Below, in pieces: positions 1 to 10,954 of a DNA stretch of 64,000 nucleotides. A program made the translations under genes and the position numbers. The notes beneath the pieces are model-generated. The model saw nothing but the letters and a program-made list of their open reading frames with translations. It was not told where the DNA came from and ran no database searches. This stretch comes from Zygnema cylindricum (taxonomy: Eukaryota > Streptophyta > Zygnematophyceae > Zygnematales > Zygnemataceae). Numbering within the stretch: the stretch's first letter is position 1; each line of letters opens with the position of its first letter. Location of the stretch: NCBI GenBank assembly GCA_037447655.1, contig JBBHKE010003281.1, forward strand, positions 1 through 64,000, in the 5' to 3' direction.

Positions 1-2464
1 CGTTTCCGCTACTTTCCCTGTACGCTTGCCTTTTTGGCAATTTCCACGCGCTTTTAAACTTTATTTCTACGCGTTTTTTGTCATTTTTATGTAAATAAAT
101 AAAAATAAACAAAATAAACAAATAAACAAATAAACATAATAGTAATAAAAATAATTTGGTTTTAAAATAACCGATTTGCACAATATATTAAGTGTGGCAT
201 AAGAACACAAATATTAAGCACAATAATTTTAAATTATTTTTGGTAATTTTGATCTTGTAAAAACGCGGTAAAAAATTTAGATGAAACAGCATAATAAATA
301 TATACTTATTATCTGCCTTTGCCCGGGTTAAAAAAACATAACAATGATAATGGTGGGTTTTCATTTTTTTAAGGCAAAAAAAGTGTTTTAATTTCTTTAG
401 CAGTAGTCGGAAAACGTCACTCTAACTGTTTTCTCTAGCTTCCCATCGGTTAACATAGAGCCGCCTCGTGAAAGGATGGTGAATAGTGAAGTTTGCAAAG
501 GCGCGGATGTGAGGCTACGTGACAAAAGCGGCGTGTGCGAGTTGCTTAGGCGCCTTCATAGATTTCTCTCGATTTCGTGAAATGGCATCGTGATTTTCAC
601 ACCCCTAAAATGAAAAAATAGGTATTGAACAAAACCCGGCAAAACAAAACAAATTGTGTACTTTGATAGACGCGAACGGACAAAACATAGCGAATAGTGC
701 ACCTTTCGCTTTCGCTTGAATTTGTTTGAAATTGTTGGAAAAAAATCACACGTGCGAATACATGTTACTATCTGTTTTTCAAAATTATCTTGTTTTAAAA
801 CACATCGTCCATGTAATTAAAATAAAAATGACGTAATTTGGCGTGGCCGTGCGTCGAAAGACACAAGACGATAACATATAATACATCCTAAATTTGACAA
901 TGACGCAAATTATACTTCTCTTTTTTTATACTTTTTTGTACGGTTCAAACTTACGCGGTACGGCCCTAAGTTTAATATAAAATCGGCAAAAAAAAAACCG
1001 TTACTTTGGCACATGGAGTCGCACCCTACAACAGTGTCCCCATGTAATCGATACCTTGGAGAAGTATTTTGGACTATAGTACAGATTCTTTATACTAATT
1101 CTCCCAATGTGCAAAAAATGAACTCGGAACTTTGACATGTGACGGTTGTAGACGTAGGTACAACTTTGTGACGGTTGAAGACGACTAAAAAACTTACAAC
1201 AATTTGTTACACGATAAAAAACAGCGACGGTTGTAAACGTCTAAATTTATGTAATTTTGTGGCACCGTAGATGGTTAAGGTTTCGTGACTGTTGAAAAGT
1301 ATTTTCTAGTCTTTCCTTGTCAATCCTAGATGATGCTCTTTGTCTATGTACTAGTCGCAGTCAATGAGACTTAGACAGCCATGGCTGCCCCTCAAGCACC
1401 CAAAGAGACAAACTGAGGGAGCAAGTAGTTTAGCTCCTACCAAGAGGATAGGCAACTTGACCAAGATTTGATCCTGGTTCTACAGAGTCACCGCCAGTTA
1501 AAGTAATTCGTTTGCCTTATCCGCCCAGTTGTAGAACAATTGTTCCATATAGAAGGTGTTATACTTATGTAGACTCTTACGCGAGTGCTAATTCATTTAA
1601 TGGACCAAACTGAAGGAAAGACGCATGTGAAACAACGACATGTGACATCATGCACGGACGCGAATCAAAACCTTGTAAATATAACTGATCGGACGGTTGT
1701 CGTTACAGCCGCCGACCTGGAATACACTATTGGCGGCTTTCGCAGATAGCATCATGCGATGCCACGTAGCATCATATTATTAGACACCGATGAAGATGAA
1801 TGGAGGAACCATGGCTCCTGATCCGACAAGCGTCACATAGAAGGCTTTATCGTACAATGGTCGTACAAAAAGTACACCGACCGCAGTACCTTATTGTAAT
1901 ATACAATCTTTTTATTAGTCTATGGTTTAATATTAGGTAGTTGTGAGTAGGAAGATTAGGGACTTACATAATTTTGAGATGCCTCTCTCTGAGAGTGTTT
2001 TTTAATAAATAGACTATCTCTAACCAACCTTAACTTATTGCTCACGGGAGCAAACTTACCAACTGGAGTTGGGCCCTCACAAGGGTGAGGTCTGTCAAGA
2101 TTTATACGTGCCAAGGTGACACATATTCTCGATCAAACACATAAGGGCATATTTTATCCTAGAGGCTAGTAGTAAGTTGTGAACTCTGTGTGCCAATGGA
2201 GGCCACAATGGTTCTGACGCCATGCTCACTTATGACAACGTCGACGTCACAAATTCAATTACTTTCCGCCATGGCTATCCGATGTCGTTTTTTCGACTTT
2301 TCTCACTCGACTTACCATACAAATATACCTAAAAGTAGTTAGAATAGTATTCAAATATATTTCATTTTATACCAATATTGTCGTGTTTCATTATAAAAAG
2401 CTTGTGATACAAGGGATATTGTGGGAGGGAGAGGGGAGAGGCGATAACAACGCATTTTTTTGCA
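1..2464. other. Intergenic, degenerate repeats, no gene
   Basis: I see no open frame with protein-like composition here. The first 400 bases are AT-rich. From about 830 the sequence resembles, loosely, blocks at 4,960-5,240, 5,690-5,960 and 7,003-7,290, with shared words such as a 'cccatgtaa-cgata/ccgaaac' segment and repeated 'gacggttgtagacg' phrases. These are old dispersed copies. A better conserved repeat occupies about 1,300-1,957 and is listed separately. Confidence 0.5.
1300..1957 (+). repeat. LTR-like repeat family T, copy I
   Basis: The stretch 1,640-1,957 aligns by eye with 59,555-59,853 in the same orientation: shared 'gatcggacgg', the gccacgtagc/gccacgtggc word, 'gaggaaccatggct', 'tcgtacaatgg' and a closing 'aggtag..gtgag'. 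Upstream, near 1,461-1,530, lies a reversed tRNA-like segment whose complement carries a B-box-like GGATCAAATC. The same order of parts occurs in reverse inside the 20,716-21,733 insertion. The exact ends of this copy are not visible because it is old. Confidence 0.55.
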
Positions 2465-2471
2465 AATTATC

Positions 2472-3807
2472 AATTATGAGTTCCGGTTTCTTTTGCATCT
2501 TTCGACCTTTGCACAATTTCTCGTTCTCCTTCTCATGTGGCATGATGCTTGAAAAGACGGTGAAGTAATTTTGACTTACGTTTTTTATTATTGTTTTTCG
2601 TTCTTTGTTCACCTTTTTCCAATTCTCTTTGATAAACAACTTGTTTGCTCCTCCAGTGAACGCATATTCATTATTGGCGGCTTCGATGATAGGAGCTTCT
2701 TCTAATGGTGGATTTCCTCCCCTTTAGGTGTTTTCATTGAAGAAGACGTGATTCGTTGCCATCAGCTAATCCGTCGTCTCCCCGACTGGATCAATTAACG
2801 GTAGATTTAGGTTCCTCATGACCTCCTTTCCTGTATGTGTTTTTATCTCAGCTTCAACTCTGTTAGAAATTAACTTGCTCCTAATTTGAGCCTACTTCCT
2901 CACTTTCTATTTAACAATTGTTGGTTTAAGTAAATCTAATGCACGAATCTTTTTTTTTCTAGTGGAGTTATTGACATGCACTTGTTTTGCAAAGCGATTC
3001 ATCGTTTGTGATTACTTTGCTCCCGCTTTGTGATGGTCGTCATTGATGGGGAGGGTGGAGGATTCAAGGCCTCCTTTAGATTGGACAATGGGGCGGACTT
3101 GACTTGTGTAACGTTCAATCTTGACTCCCCTCTCGGATGGTAGGTCTTCGTTTTTGTTGCCTTTGCTCCTACTATTCTCGTAAACCTTGATGTTCTCATA
3201 GTTGATGAGTTATTTGTCTGATTAGCTGGATGATAGCTGGATGCCTCCCACTTCTTGGTTGTCACTGCTCTCTCTTTCTGTTTGCATTCTCTTCCGTGCT
3301 TCTTCCCCTCCTCTCCTTGTTTATTTGCCATCACATTAAATTTATTTTTTCTATTTTGCAGATCGGTGCTCTTACCCTCATTGCCTTGACCGACATTCTT
3401 TGTTCTTGGGACCGCATGTAGCCAGTTGGCTACGGATCATCTTCGAAACTCGATGGATCTTTTTGTTATGAACGTCCCCTATTTGGTGAGTGCAACTATG
3501 ACCCTTTATGTTGATCTTCTTTGATTCTTCTTTCTTATTTTCAACTATTTTGCTGCTGGACTGTGACTTGTCTATGTTTGCATCTTTCATCTTCGATTGA
3601 GGTTTGGCGGTTTTCTCAACTGCAAAGTATGATGTCTTCTGGCTTTTGATGACTTTCCCTTGCTTTGTCGTTACAATCATGCGTGTGCCACCTTTGCTGC
3701 CTCCTCTGATTTTGATACAGACATACTTGCCAAGTTGGCATTTTGATTCTCTGTGCAAGATACTATTTTGGTCCTCTCTATCCATTGAGAGTGGCGCACT
3801 TTCAACT
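2472..3807. mobile_element. 1336 bp insertion flanked by AATTATC
   Basis: The heptamer AATTATC occurs at 2,465-2,471 and again at 3,808-3,814. If everything between is removed, the joined flanks resemble the uninterrupted repeat at about 5,270-5,560 (ttttgcaaa, then 'aatgaaaatggaggtc' versus 'aatgaaagtggaggtc'). This fits an insertion with a 7 bp target duplication into one copy of an older repeat. The insert has no clear terminal inverted repeats and holds a lysine-rich minus-strand reading frame in pieces. The element class is unknown. Confidence 0.45.
2999..3785 (-). pseudogene. Broken lysine-rich reading frame
   Basis: Two minus-strand open segments, 3,785-3,378 (about 135 codons) and 3,334-2,999 (about 111 codons), are in different frames and are rich in Lys, Ser, Thr and Asn (for example ENKKEESKK and RGGSKGG). 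They lie inside the 2,472-3,807 insertion. The composition would suit a nucleic-acid-binding Gag-like or nuclear protein, but I see no diagnostic motif. It could also be chance opening on a strand with few stops. Confidence 0.25.
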
Positions 3808-6278
3808 AATTATCGCAGAACGCATGAATGAAAATGGAGGTCAAAAAGCCCTGCATATTTTTTTTCCGTACATGCTTGTCTTTTCAATACATACCCGTGA
3901 TTAACAAATAGACAAATATCAAGTACCCTCCATTGTTCTGAAATTTCCCAGTCGTGTAGTATGTGCGTGGGGTGGTTTTCCATTCGTTGTTTGGGCGATT
4001 CTTGAATTGAAATCACATCTCAAGGTGATTTATGATGAGGTTTTTTTACGGTCTTGATTATTTTGCCCGGGGGTCGAAAAGAGGAAAACGCCAAAATGCA
4101 TTCACATGATGACAAACCTAGAGTGCATTGAAAGTATCGAACTAACGATCACTAAACTTTGGTAAAAGTGATTTTTTTGTATTGCTAAAGTTTTTATATT
4201 TCACGCCTGAGTTTTGGGGGATAACAACATAAAAATTGCGATCCTTTAGTACATAGGGACACACCCTAAACCCTTTTACTCTATAATGCTTTTACTTTAT
4301 AAGATACGGCCTCATATGGATTAGTACAACTATTATTTGTCATTTTCCTTTAAAACATAGCATCGTACTGCTATAGTTGCAACCATACTAAAAAATAGCA
4401 AAATTATAGAGCACAATTTGCGTCATCATCAAACTTATGGCATACGGAAACTTATCGTACCCAATGTCATCTTGCCACTTATCTTAAAACACAAATTATA
4501 GTTTCACGTGTAAAAAGTTTCTAAATGATTTTGATGATGAAAAAAAATATAGGGATGTTCGTTTTTGTTCGCTTGAGTCTTGTACTATTTTTTTTGCAGT
4601 AGTCGCAAGGATGAAATGCCATTTCACGTATAGGTGAAAATTCTCAAATACGCCATGAAATCTGTTTCCATTCATGGCGACTGGACAAGAGAGGCAAACG
4701 CAAAAGCATGTTGTACAGCCGTGGTTGCAAAGCAATAGGTATACGATGTCACGCAAACACATGCGGAATACCTAATCATTTTAAAATTTATAATATGTCT
4801 TGCGACATTTGAAAAAGTTTCAAAAAGTATGATGCGACAAGACAAACCATAGACGTTGACTGTCTTCACAGGCATTGTCGACGTGTACAAACATCACACC
4901 CTTAAATGACAATTTCGTTGTTACACCTGTACACTTGAAAATCGTATACGAAATATTTGATGGTCTTAGGGTGTGTGCCCATGTAACCGAAACTTCAAAA
5001 TGTTACTTTGGATTTTAGCGCAGATTTTACGTTGTACTTTTAAAAGTGTTCCTTTGTCAATCGTTACTTAGACCTTTGGTACTTGAAATATGTTACAGTT
5101 GTAAACGTCTACAAAATGTGCGACATAGTACGAAACGAAATGTAGACGACTACGAAATTCCTAAAATTGTTGACGCCTACAAAAATGGCGATGGTTGTGG
5201 ACGTCGAGGTTTTTGTAAAATTGTAAATGTTTAGGGTTTTGTGACATAGCGAAGTCATGCTACCTTGTGACGTCATCAGTACGTAAACTTCCGCCATGGC
5301 TTCCCGATTTATTTTTCTTATCTTTTGTCATTTGATATGACATCAAACTAAGACCAAAAACAGTAAAGAAAAAAAAAAAAAATATATTTTTCATTCGATA
5401 CTATTATTGTTGCATTTCATTTAGAGAAGAGAGAAAGGGGAGCGGTCGAGTGAGAAAGAGCGGGAGAGTCGAGGACGACGTAAACTTTTGCAAAGGACCC
5501 ATAATGAAAGTGGAGGTCCGAGACCCCAAGAATTTGTTTACGTACATGCTTAGTCATTTTCGGACGTACATACGCGTGACGAGCAGTGAAAAAAATAGCC
5601 CGTACTCCCCCTCGTGCAAACATTTTCGAAGACGTTTCACGCGTGCAATCGGTTTTCTATTCGTAAATAGGGTATTATTTTTAATTAAAATCAGGTCACG
5701 ATTTGATTCCAGTACAAGTGTGAAGCTGAGCTGGCGTGACGTGGAACTGGGTCGAAATGATAATAACGCCAAATTGACGTACTTTACAAGTTCCAAGATG
5801 ACGCAAAATGTACTTTGGTTTTTGCCCATATTTCGTACGGTGTAAGATTTTCTCGTTGCAAATCCCATTTTCTGTGAAAACGACGGAAAAACCCTTAGGG
5901 TACTTTCGCATGTAACCGAAACTTAGTCTTGTTACTTTGTTTTTTAGCGAAGATTCTCCGTACAATTTTTAGAGCATTCGGATGTAAACGCAAAAAAACT
6001 TGTTACTTTACACAGGTGACTCACGTAGACGTGTACGAAACAGTGACAGGTGATGTGATACACAAAATTATGCGAAACTTCAACTCACCTGCAAATTGAG
6101 ACGTCAAACCGCACGCTGTACAATCTTTGGGACATTGTCCACGTGGAGACCTTCACCACTCTGCCGTACTTCCTCAGCTATTCCACAAAACGCCCCTCTC
6201 TTCTCTGCAGTGTCATGTCTTTGTACTTTCCACCACCTTTCTTCGCCATTCTTGCAAAAACGGATACAAAGCTTGGCA

Positions 6279-6455
6279 GGCAGTTGGCAGACTTATAATA
6301 TATATATATATATATATGTATGTATATGCCAACTGCCTGCCAATTAATTACCTGCCTGTCAACAGCTTGCCTGTGTGCCTACCATATAAATGCAGACAGG
6401 CAGGCAGTTGGCAGACATATAATATGCATATATATATTATATAATAATATATATA

Positions 6456-6533
<78 letters not shown>

Positions 6534-6640
6534 TTAAATATATATGCCAACTGCCTGCCTGTTAATTACTTGTCTGCCAACAGCCTGCCTGTGTGCCTAC
6601 CATATAAATATAAAAATGCAGACAGGCAGGCAGTTGCACA
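6279..6640. repeat. (TA)n block with GGCAGGCAGTTGGCA arms
   Basis: The phrase GGCAGGCAGTTGGCA and its complement TGCCAACTGCCTGCC alternate at about 6,279, 6,327, 6,400, 6,543 and 6,625. Between them are TA runs, the longest about 6,445-6,530, and a repeated 'cctgtgtgcctaccatataaat' phrase. The arrangement is a tandem of inverted repeats that could fold into long hairpins. It is a simple-sequence structure, not a gene. Confidence 0.75.
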
Positions 6641-6989
6641 GAAATGCTGTTTTTTTTTCACCTTCCCGCTTGTCAAAAGGTGCCCAATGTTTTTCCTACG
6701 CCGTATATGTGAAGGCACGTGTGTTTGAGAAAGGAGTGTTACGACAGAGAACGTTGAGGAAGGATATGAGGGGAAGGAAGGAGGCGCCTTCACGCTTTTG
6801 CGAAATGGCGTCCGTTGGTCGTGACCCCTCCACGGCCCCTGTACGGAAAACAACGCACGGAATACGGTTCGTACAGGCCGTAAACGTGCATTTGGTTTTT
6901 TTTTGGTACTCCGCGCTCGGGAATAGTAAAAAACTTCCGGCACGTGTTACAACGTCTGCCTACTCGCTCGCATCTTGGAACTTTATTTA

Positions 6990-7011
6990 AAATCACCTCG
7001 CGAGGTGATTT
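6990..7011. repeat. Perfect 22 bp palindrome
   Basis: AAATCACCTCG is followed directly by CGAGGTGATTT with no spacer, centred on 7000/7001. It sits in repeat-rich spacer. It shares the central CTCGCGAG with the larger palindrome at 55,523-55,580. Function unknown. Confidence 0.8.
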
Positions 7012-7739
7012 GATTTCAAGTTTGAAAATGAGTTGAAAGGACGTGAAAATGGGTCGAAACGCGCTAGACGACAAACTGCATCGACCTAAACGACAAACTA
7101 CAGTACATTTAAAGTTGCAATTTGTACGGTATTAATTTCGCTTTTTTGGTACGGCTGGAGATTTTCTCGTTTTTTTCTAAGTTATAGAGGAAAACGACAG
7201 AAAATAACTGTAACTTTAGCACATGCGAAAGTACCCTTACTTGAACACATGGGCACACATCCTTACCAACGCGTTTTTGGCAATAAAATGTGTTGTGCGT
7301 ATATAAATTTTGTGACATTCGTCGCGTTGTAGAATCTACGGCTGCGTTTGAAGTTCGAAAAGTATCAAATGACAATGTGGCACTCGATTTTTTGCGAAGG
7401 CGTACAATTTCGGTACAAAGCCGTTTACTGCTTCAGGAGATTTTACAGAGTGCTGGCAAGTGTGCCAAACTTATCACCAAAAAAAGCTGTGTTCACCAAG
7501 CGCCTAGGGTTGGAACAACGCAGCGACGCCAGTACGGTTTCATTCCAAAAGACCAAAACGAATCAGAATGAAACGTTGCTCGATGCTCCCAAATGTACGG
7601 AAGCTAGCGCATCCGCATCTTTTGGTTTACGTCATGGTCAAATTGTCAGAGATCTTGGTGATTTGTCTGTTTCTTACGTGGTTTTAAAGTTGACCTAAAA
7701 TTTTGGTGCTGTATTTCAGAAATTTGAAATTTCACACTC

Positions 7740-8436
7740 AGGGTGGACTTCCATTAGGCGTCCCAGTAATTGTACAATTTTTTTTACTGAAGGGCGTGCC
7801 TTCCATTAGGTCGCGTCTGTAAACCTGCGTGGCTCATTCTGGTTGGTAACACGTAGTTTAATATTCGATGCTTAAAATCTGGAAAGAATCTTCGAATGCA
7901 ATGTCAGAACGCAATATCTGTACGAGCGGAGGTAATATCTGTACCAGCGGAGATAATATCTGTACCAGCGGAGGTAATTAATGACTCGTACAGAGGGCAT
8001 TAAATGTACTACCCAAAATTTAAAAACGCAACGACAAAAAGGCGGCGACAAACTTTGATGGTGGGAGCGTGACGGAATAATTTCGGCGGATTCGCAGCCA
8101 CCCTGGCGAAAGGCACATGGCCCTTGCGACGTGTACGCACATACACGCGCGCTCATCGTGGATTCTTTTTACCTTTTCCACGCGGCCTATTTTTACACGT
8201 TCTGTATTCGAGAATTGTCCTCACTGTGCACGGTCTTAGAAAACTGTAGGTTAGTGACGTGGCGTCACGGATATAAAGTGTAATTAATATCCGACGGTCC
8301 TATTTACGCCTACAACCTTGGACAATTTTCTGTAATGTTGTTTTCGTTGAAAAAAATATATTTCTGTACGAACCTGTACGAAACGGTACGGCCTTCAGTA
8401 AAAAACCCCACTTTTTCGCTAATGGAAGTCCACCCT
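7740..8436. mobile_element. 697 bp inverted-repeat element (MITE-like)
   Basis: AGGGTGGACTTCCATTAG at 7,740-7,757 is repeated exactly inverted at 8,419-8,436 (18 of 18 bases). A further partial copy, 'ccttccattagg', lies at about 7,800. No transposase frame is visible inside, so this looks like a non-autonomous DNA transposon. I could not find a convincing target-site duplication: flanks TCACACTC and CAACCTTT do not match. Confidence 0.55.
7911..7978. repeat. 22 bp tandem repeat, three units
   Basis: A unit close to 'aatatctgtaccagcggagg' repeats three times with a few substitutions. It lies inside the 7,740-8,436 inverted-repeat element. Confidence 0.7.
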
Positions 8437-9905
8437 CAACCTTTCATGTCCAAAAGTACAAGTTCAAAAGTAAATGCTACGGTATGCATTTTTACTTTTT
8501 TAGCACGATGCGCGCTTGTACAGCGAAGGATCTGTACTTCTGAAGTGGTTTGCCTGACATTTGAAACGACGTGTTTGCAGTCTTTTTCATGCTCGCGGTA
8601 AATTCTTCGATCCAAGTGTAGATAGTGAATCTTTAGCCGTTGCTATTTCCATGCTCCAAGAAAATCACTCAGATATTAGTGAAACTCGGTGCCAGAGTTG
8701 GACACTTGGAGCTGCCAGACTATCTTTTCTGCTCATTTTTTTAAAAGAACGGCGGCGAGCATTAAGGCGTTACGTGACTCACGGCTTACAGCGCGTCTCG
8801 CTGTGCGCAAAATTGTGGTTTTTTGTCGTTTCTATCGTGTATTTATTATTTAATGAATAAACCGCAGAATTTCTGTTCGTAAAAGGTTTTAGAACGAAAA
8901 GTGCCTTCGCCGTGCCACCTTTCAGTTAGCATGATTACTTTTTTTGTATTTTAGTGATTCCTATCACGGTTCGTACAAAAGGACGTTTTCCTGCCCAGCC
9001 ACTTGCCGACAGCTCAACATTCCAATGAAGCTGGAGAGCCGATTGAACTCAAATAATGGAGCCGATGGCCAATCGCAGTAGTATTTCACACGAGCTGGAG
9101 CTATTGTAAACTTTATATCCTGCACACAAGTTAATACGACAAAATTGAATATCAACCATAAGACTAAACTACAACGTGTATCGCTATTAGTGTTGACACT
9201 GATAGCGTTATACTGTACTGTACCGGAGAGTCTGTTCATTTTCTTTGCATATTGCGCAGTCTTGGCTGAGCTTCACAACATTTGCCGTAAAAAGTAATTA
9301 GGGTTTGCAATTAAAAAAAGCGAAGAAAATACGTTAACGTGAATTTGAAACACGCGTTGACACGTCATCAGTTCCACGGTTGGGGCATTGAAAAAAGAAT
9401 GAAATGGAACCATGGCGTTTTCGCCATGGTTATGGACTTATGGTTGATCGTTTCCGTGTTTCCTTCCCGCGCTTCTTCCCTTTCCACCGAAGGCGTTGGA
9501 CGAAACCCTAAAAACTAAGCAGTTCTATGCGAGCCTGTTGCACGAAACAGTAAAAATGTAACTTTGACTATTCAGTCGCCGTTGCGATAAACGTAACTGT
9601 CACTATGTCGAGGTACATATGTTCACAAAAGTTAATTGAGTTTTTCGACGGACAAAGTGCTTGTACGAACAATTTCTGCTACACGACAAACATTTCCCAT
9701 TGGTTGTTTCCCACTTGGAGAGGGTCCTTCCACGCGGCTGCATCTAATAAAAACTTAAGTCTTCTAGTATGACCTCCAGCTACCACAGGATCCACGTGAA
9801 ACCTTGGATTCGTCAAACGTGAGATGCTGTTTGCTAGCGGCGCAAACGACAAGCTCTCCACTTCGATCGTTCACGGAAACTCCCCTTAACTATTTGCATG
9901 TACTT
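8437..9905. other. Intergenic, no gene seen
   Basis: There is no reading frame with convincing protein character. A hairpin with a 10 bp perfect stem and TTTT loop lies at 9,408-9,431 (AACCATGGCG / CGCCATGGTT). The region may include part of the AP2 gene's unseen 5' transcript, but nothing marks it. Confidence 0.4.
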
Positions 9906-10323
9906 TCAAAGTATCCTGAGTACAGAGGCCCTGCGCTTGACTATTGACGGGATGGCACGGTGACACGATGGACCCAGTCCCTCGTGGCCTCGTTTAGGAC
10001 TTCCTTCCGTGCTGCCCATCACGCTGCGCCGTTTGGCGCCGGGAGACTCACAAAAACCGTTCAAACCCTTCGCCTCTGTTGCTTCCCTCAGTATTGAACT
10101 GTCGATGCTCCTGAGTCCTGAGAGGCGAAACTCTTCCAAGCGCTTCTCGAGTTCTTTCGCACAAGCGAGTCTGGTGCCATCATTACGATTATCGATTATC
10201 GACTGTACTGTAGCGTTCGGCTTAGTCACAAGCAGCTCATCCTCAGGCGGATTCTGGAAGCAAATTCGACCGTGGTTGACGAGACGGTTCCGCCATCCGA
10301 ATGTTGCGAACTTGCTACCCTAG
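9906..10323 (-). CDS. Possible minus-strand terminal exon, unknown protein
   Basis: On the minus strand an open frame runs from about 10,320 to a TGA ending at 9,906. The candidate entry is an acceptor-like CTGACTAG, after which the frame reads SKFATFGWRNRLV, then NHGRICFQNPPEDELL, then TKPNATVQSIIDNRND, and ends RRASVLRIL. The composition is more protein-like than the overlapping plus-strand frame. Upstream exons would have to lie beyond 10,330, where the AP2 gene begins in the opposite direction. I do not recognise the protein, and it may be a chance open frame. Confidence 0.25.
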
Positions 10324-10494
10324 TCAGGGCACATAATTTTAGCATGCTGGTAAAACGACAAAAATTAACGAAGGGTGGTCTATTGAAAGGTGCAATCTTG
10401 GAAGCTGCCAATAATAAAGATTGAACTGCGTCCAATGGTCGACGGATTGGACTCTTTTTCTTCTTCTTTGCAGGCATGACCTATTCTCCAGGGG

Positions 10495-10901
10495 ATGGCC
10501 GTCACTGGAGAAGCGTGCGCCTCAACTCCATCGAATCACGCAGCAGTATATTCTTTGTCGCTGACGTCAGCGTTGACGTCACAAGACACGTCTGGAGTGA
10601 CATTTGTAGCGAGCTCCGTACCATGCAATACAGGATCCGCCCCAGTGTTGCCTCCTTCTTTTTCACAGCCATCGCCTTCTGAAGCTCGCACAGATGCCCT
10701 GGAGACTGCGGGGGAGAACAGAGCAATTCAACCAATCGGTGGACATTCGACCTTTTGTCGACTTTGCGTAGGGACGTCACATCTCAGGAAGTGGCAGGCT
10801 CGGATCAAAATCTCTGATCGTGACATCCACCTTGGCGATTATGAAAATGGTGAGCTCACATTGTAAGTCACGTGGCTATCTCTCTATCTCCCTCTCCCTC
10901 T

Positions 10902-10954
<53 letters not shown>

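Larger units (their letters stand above)
3815..7290. repeat. Degenerate dispersed repeats, no gene
   Basis: Several diverged blocks recur here. 4,960-5,240 resembles 990-1,290, and 5,270-5,560 resembles 2,260-2,470 plus 3,815-3,900. The block 5,690-5,960 resembles 7,003-7,290, with shared 'gatttgatt-caag', 'gggtcgaaa', 'gtacgg' and 'gattttctcgtt' words. No reading frame looks like a real protein. The AT-rich palindromic block at 6,279-6,640 and the palindrome at 6,990-7,011 are listed apart. Confidence 0.5.
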
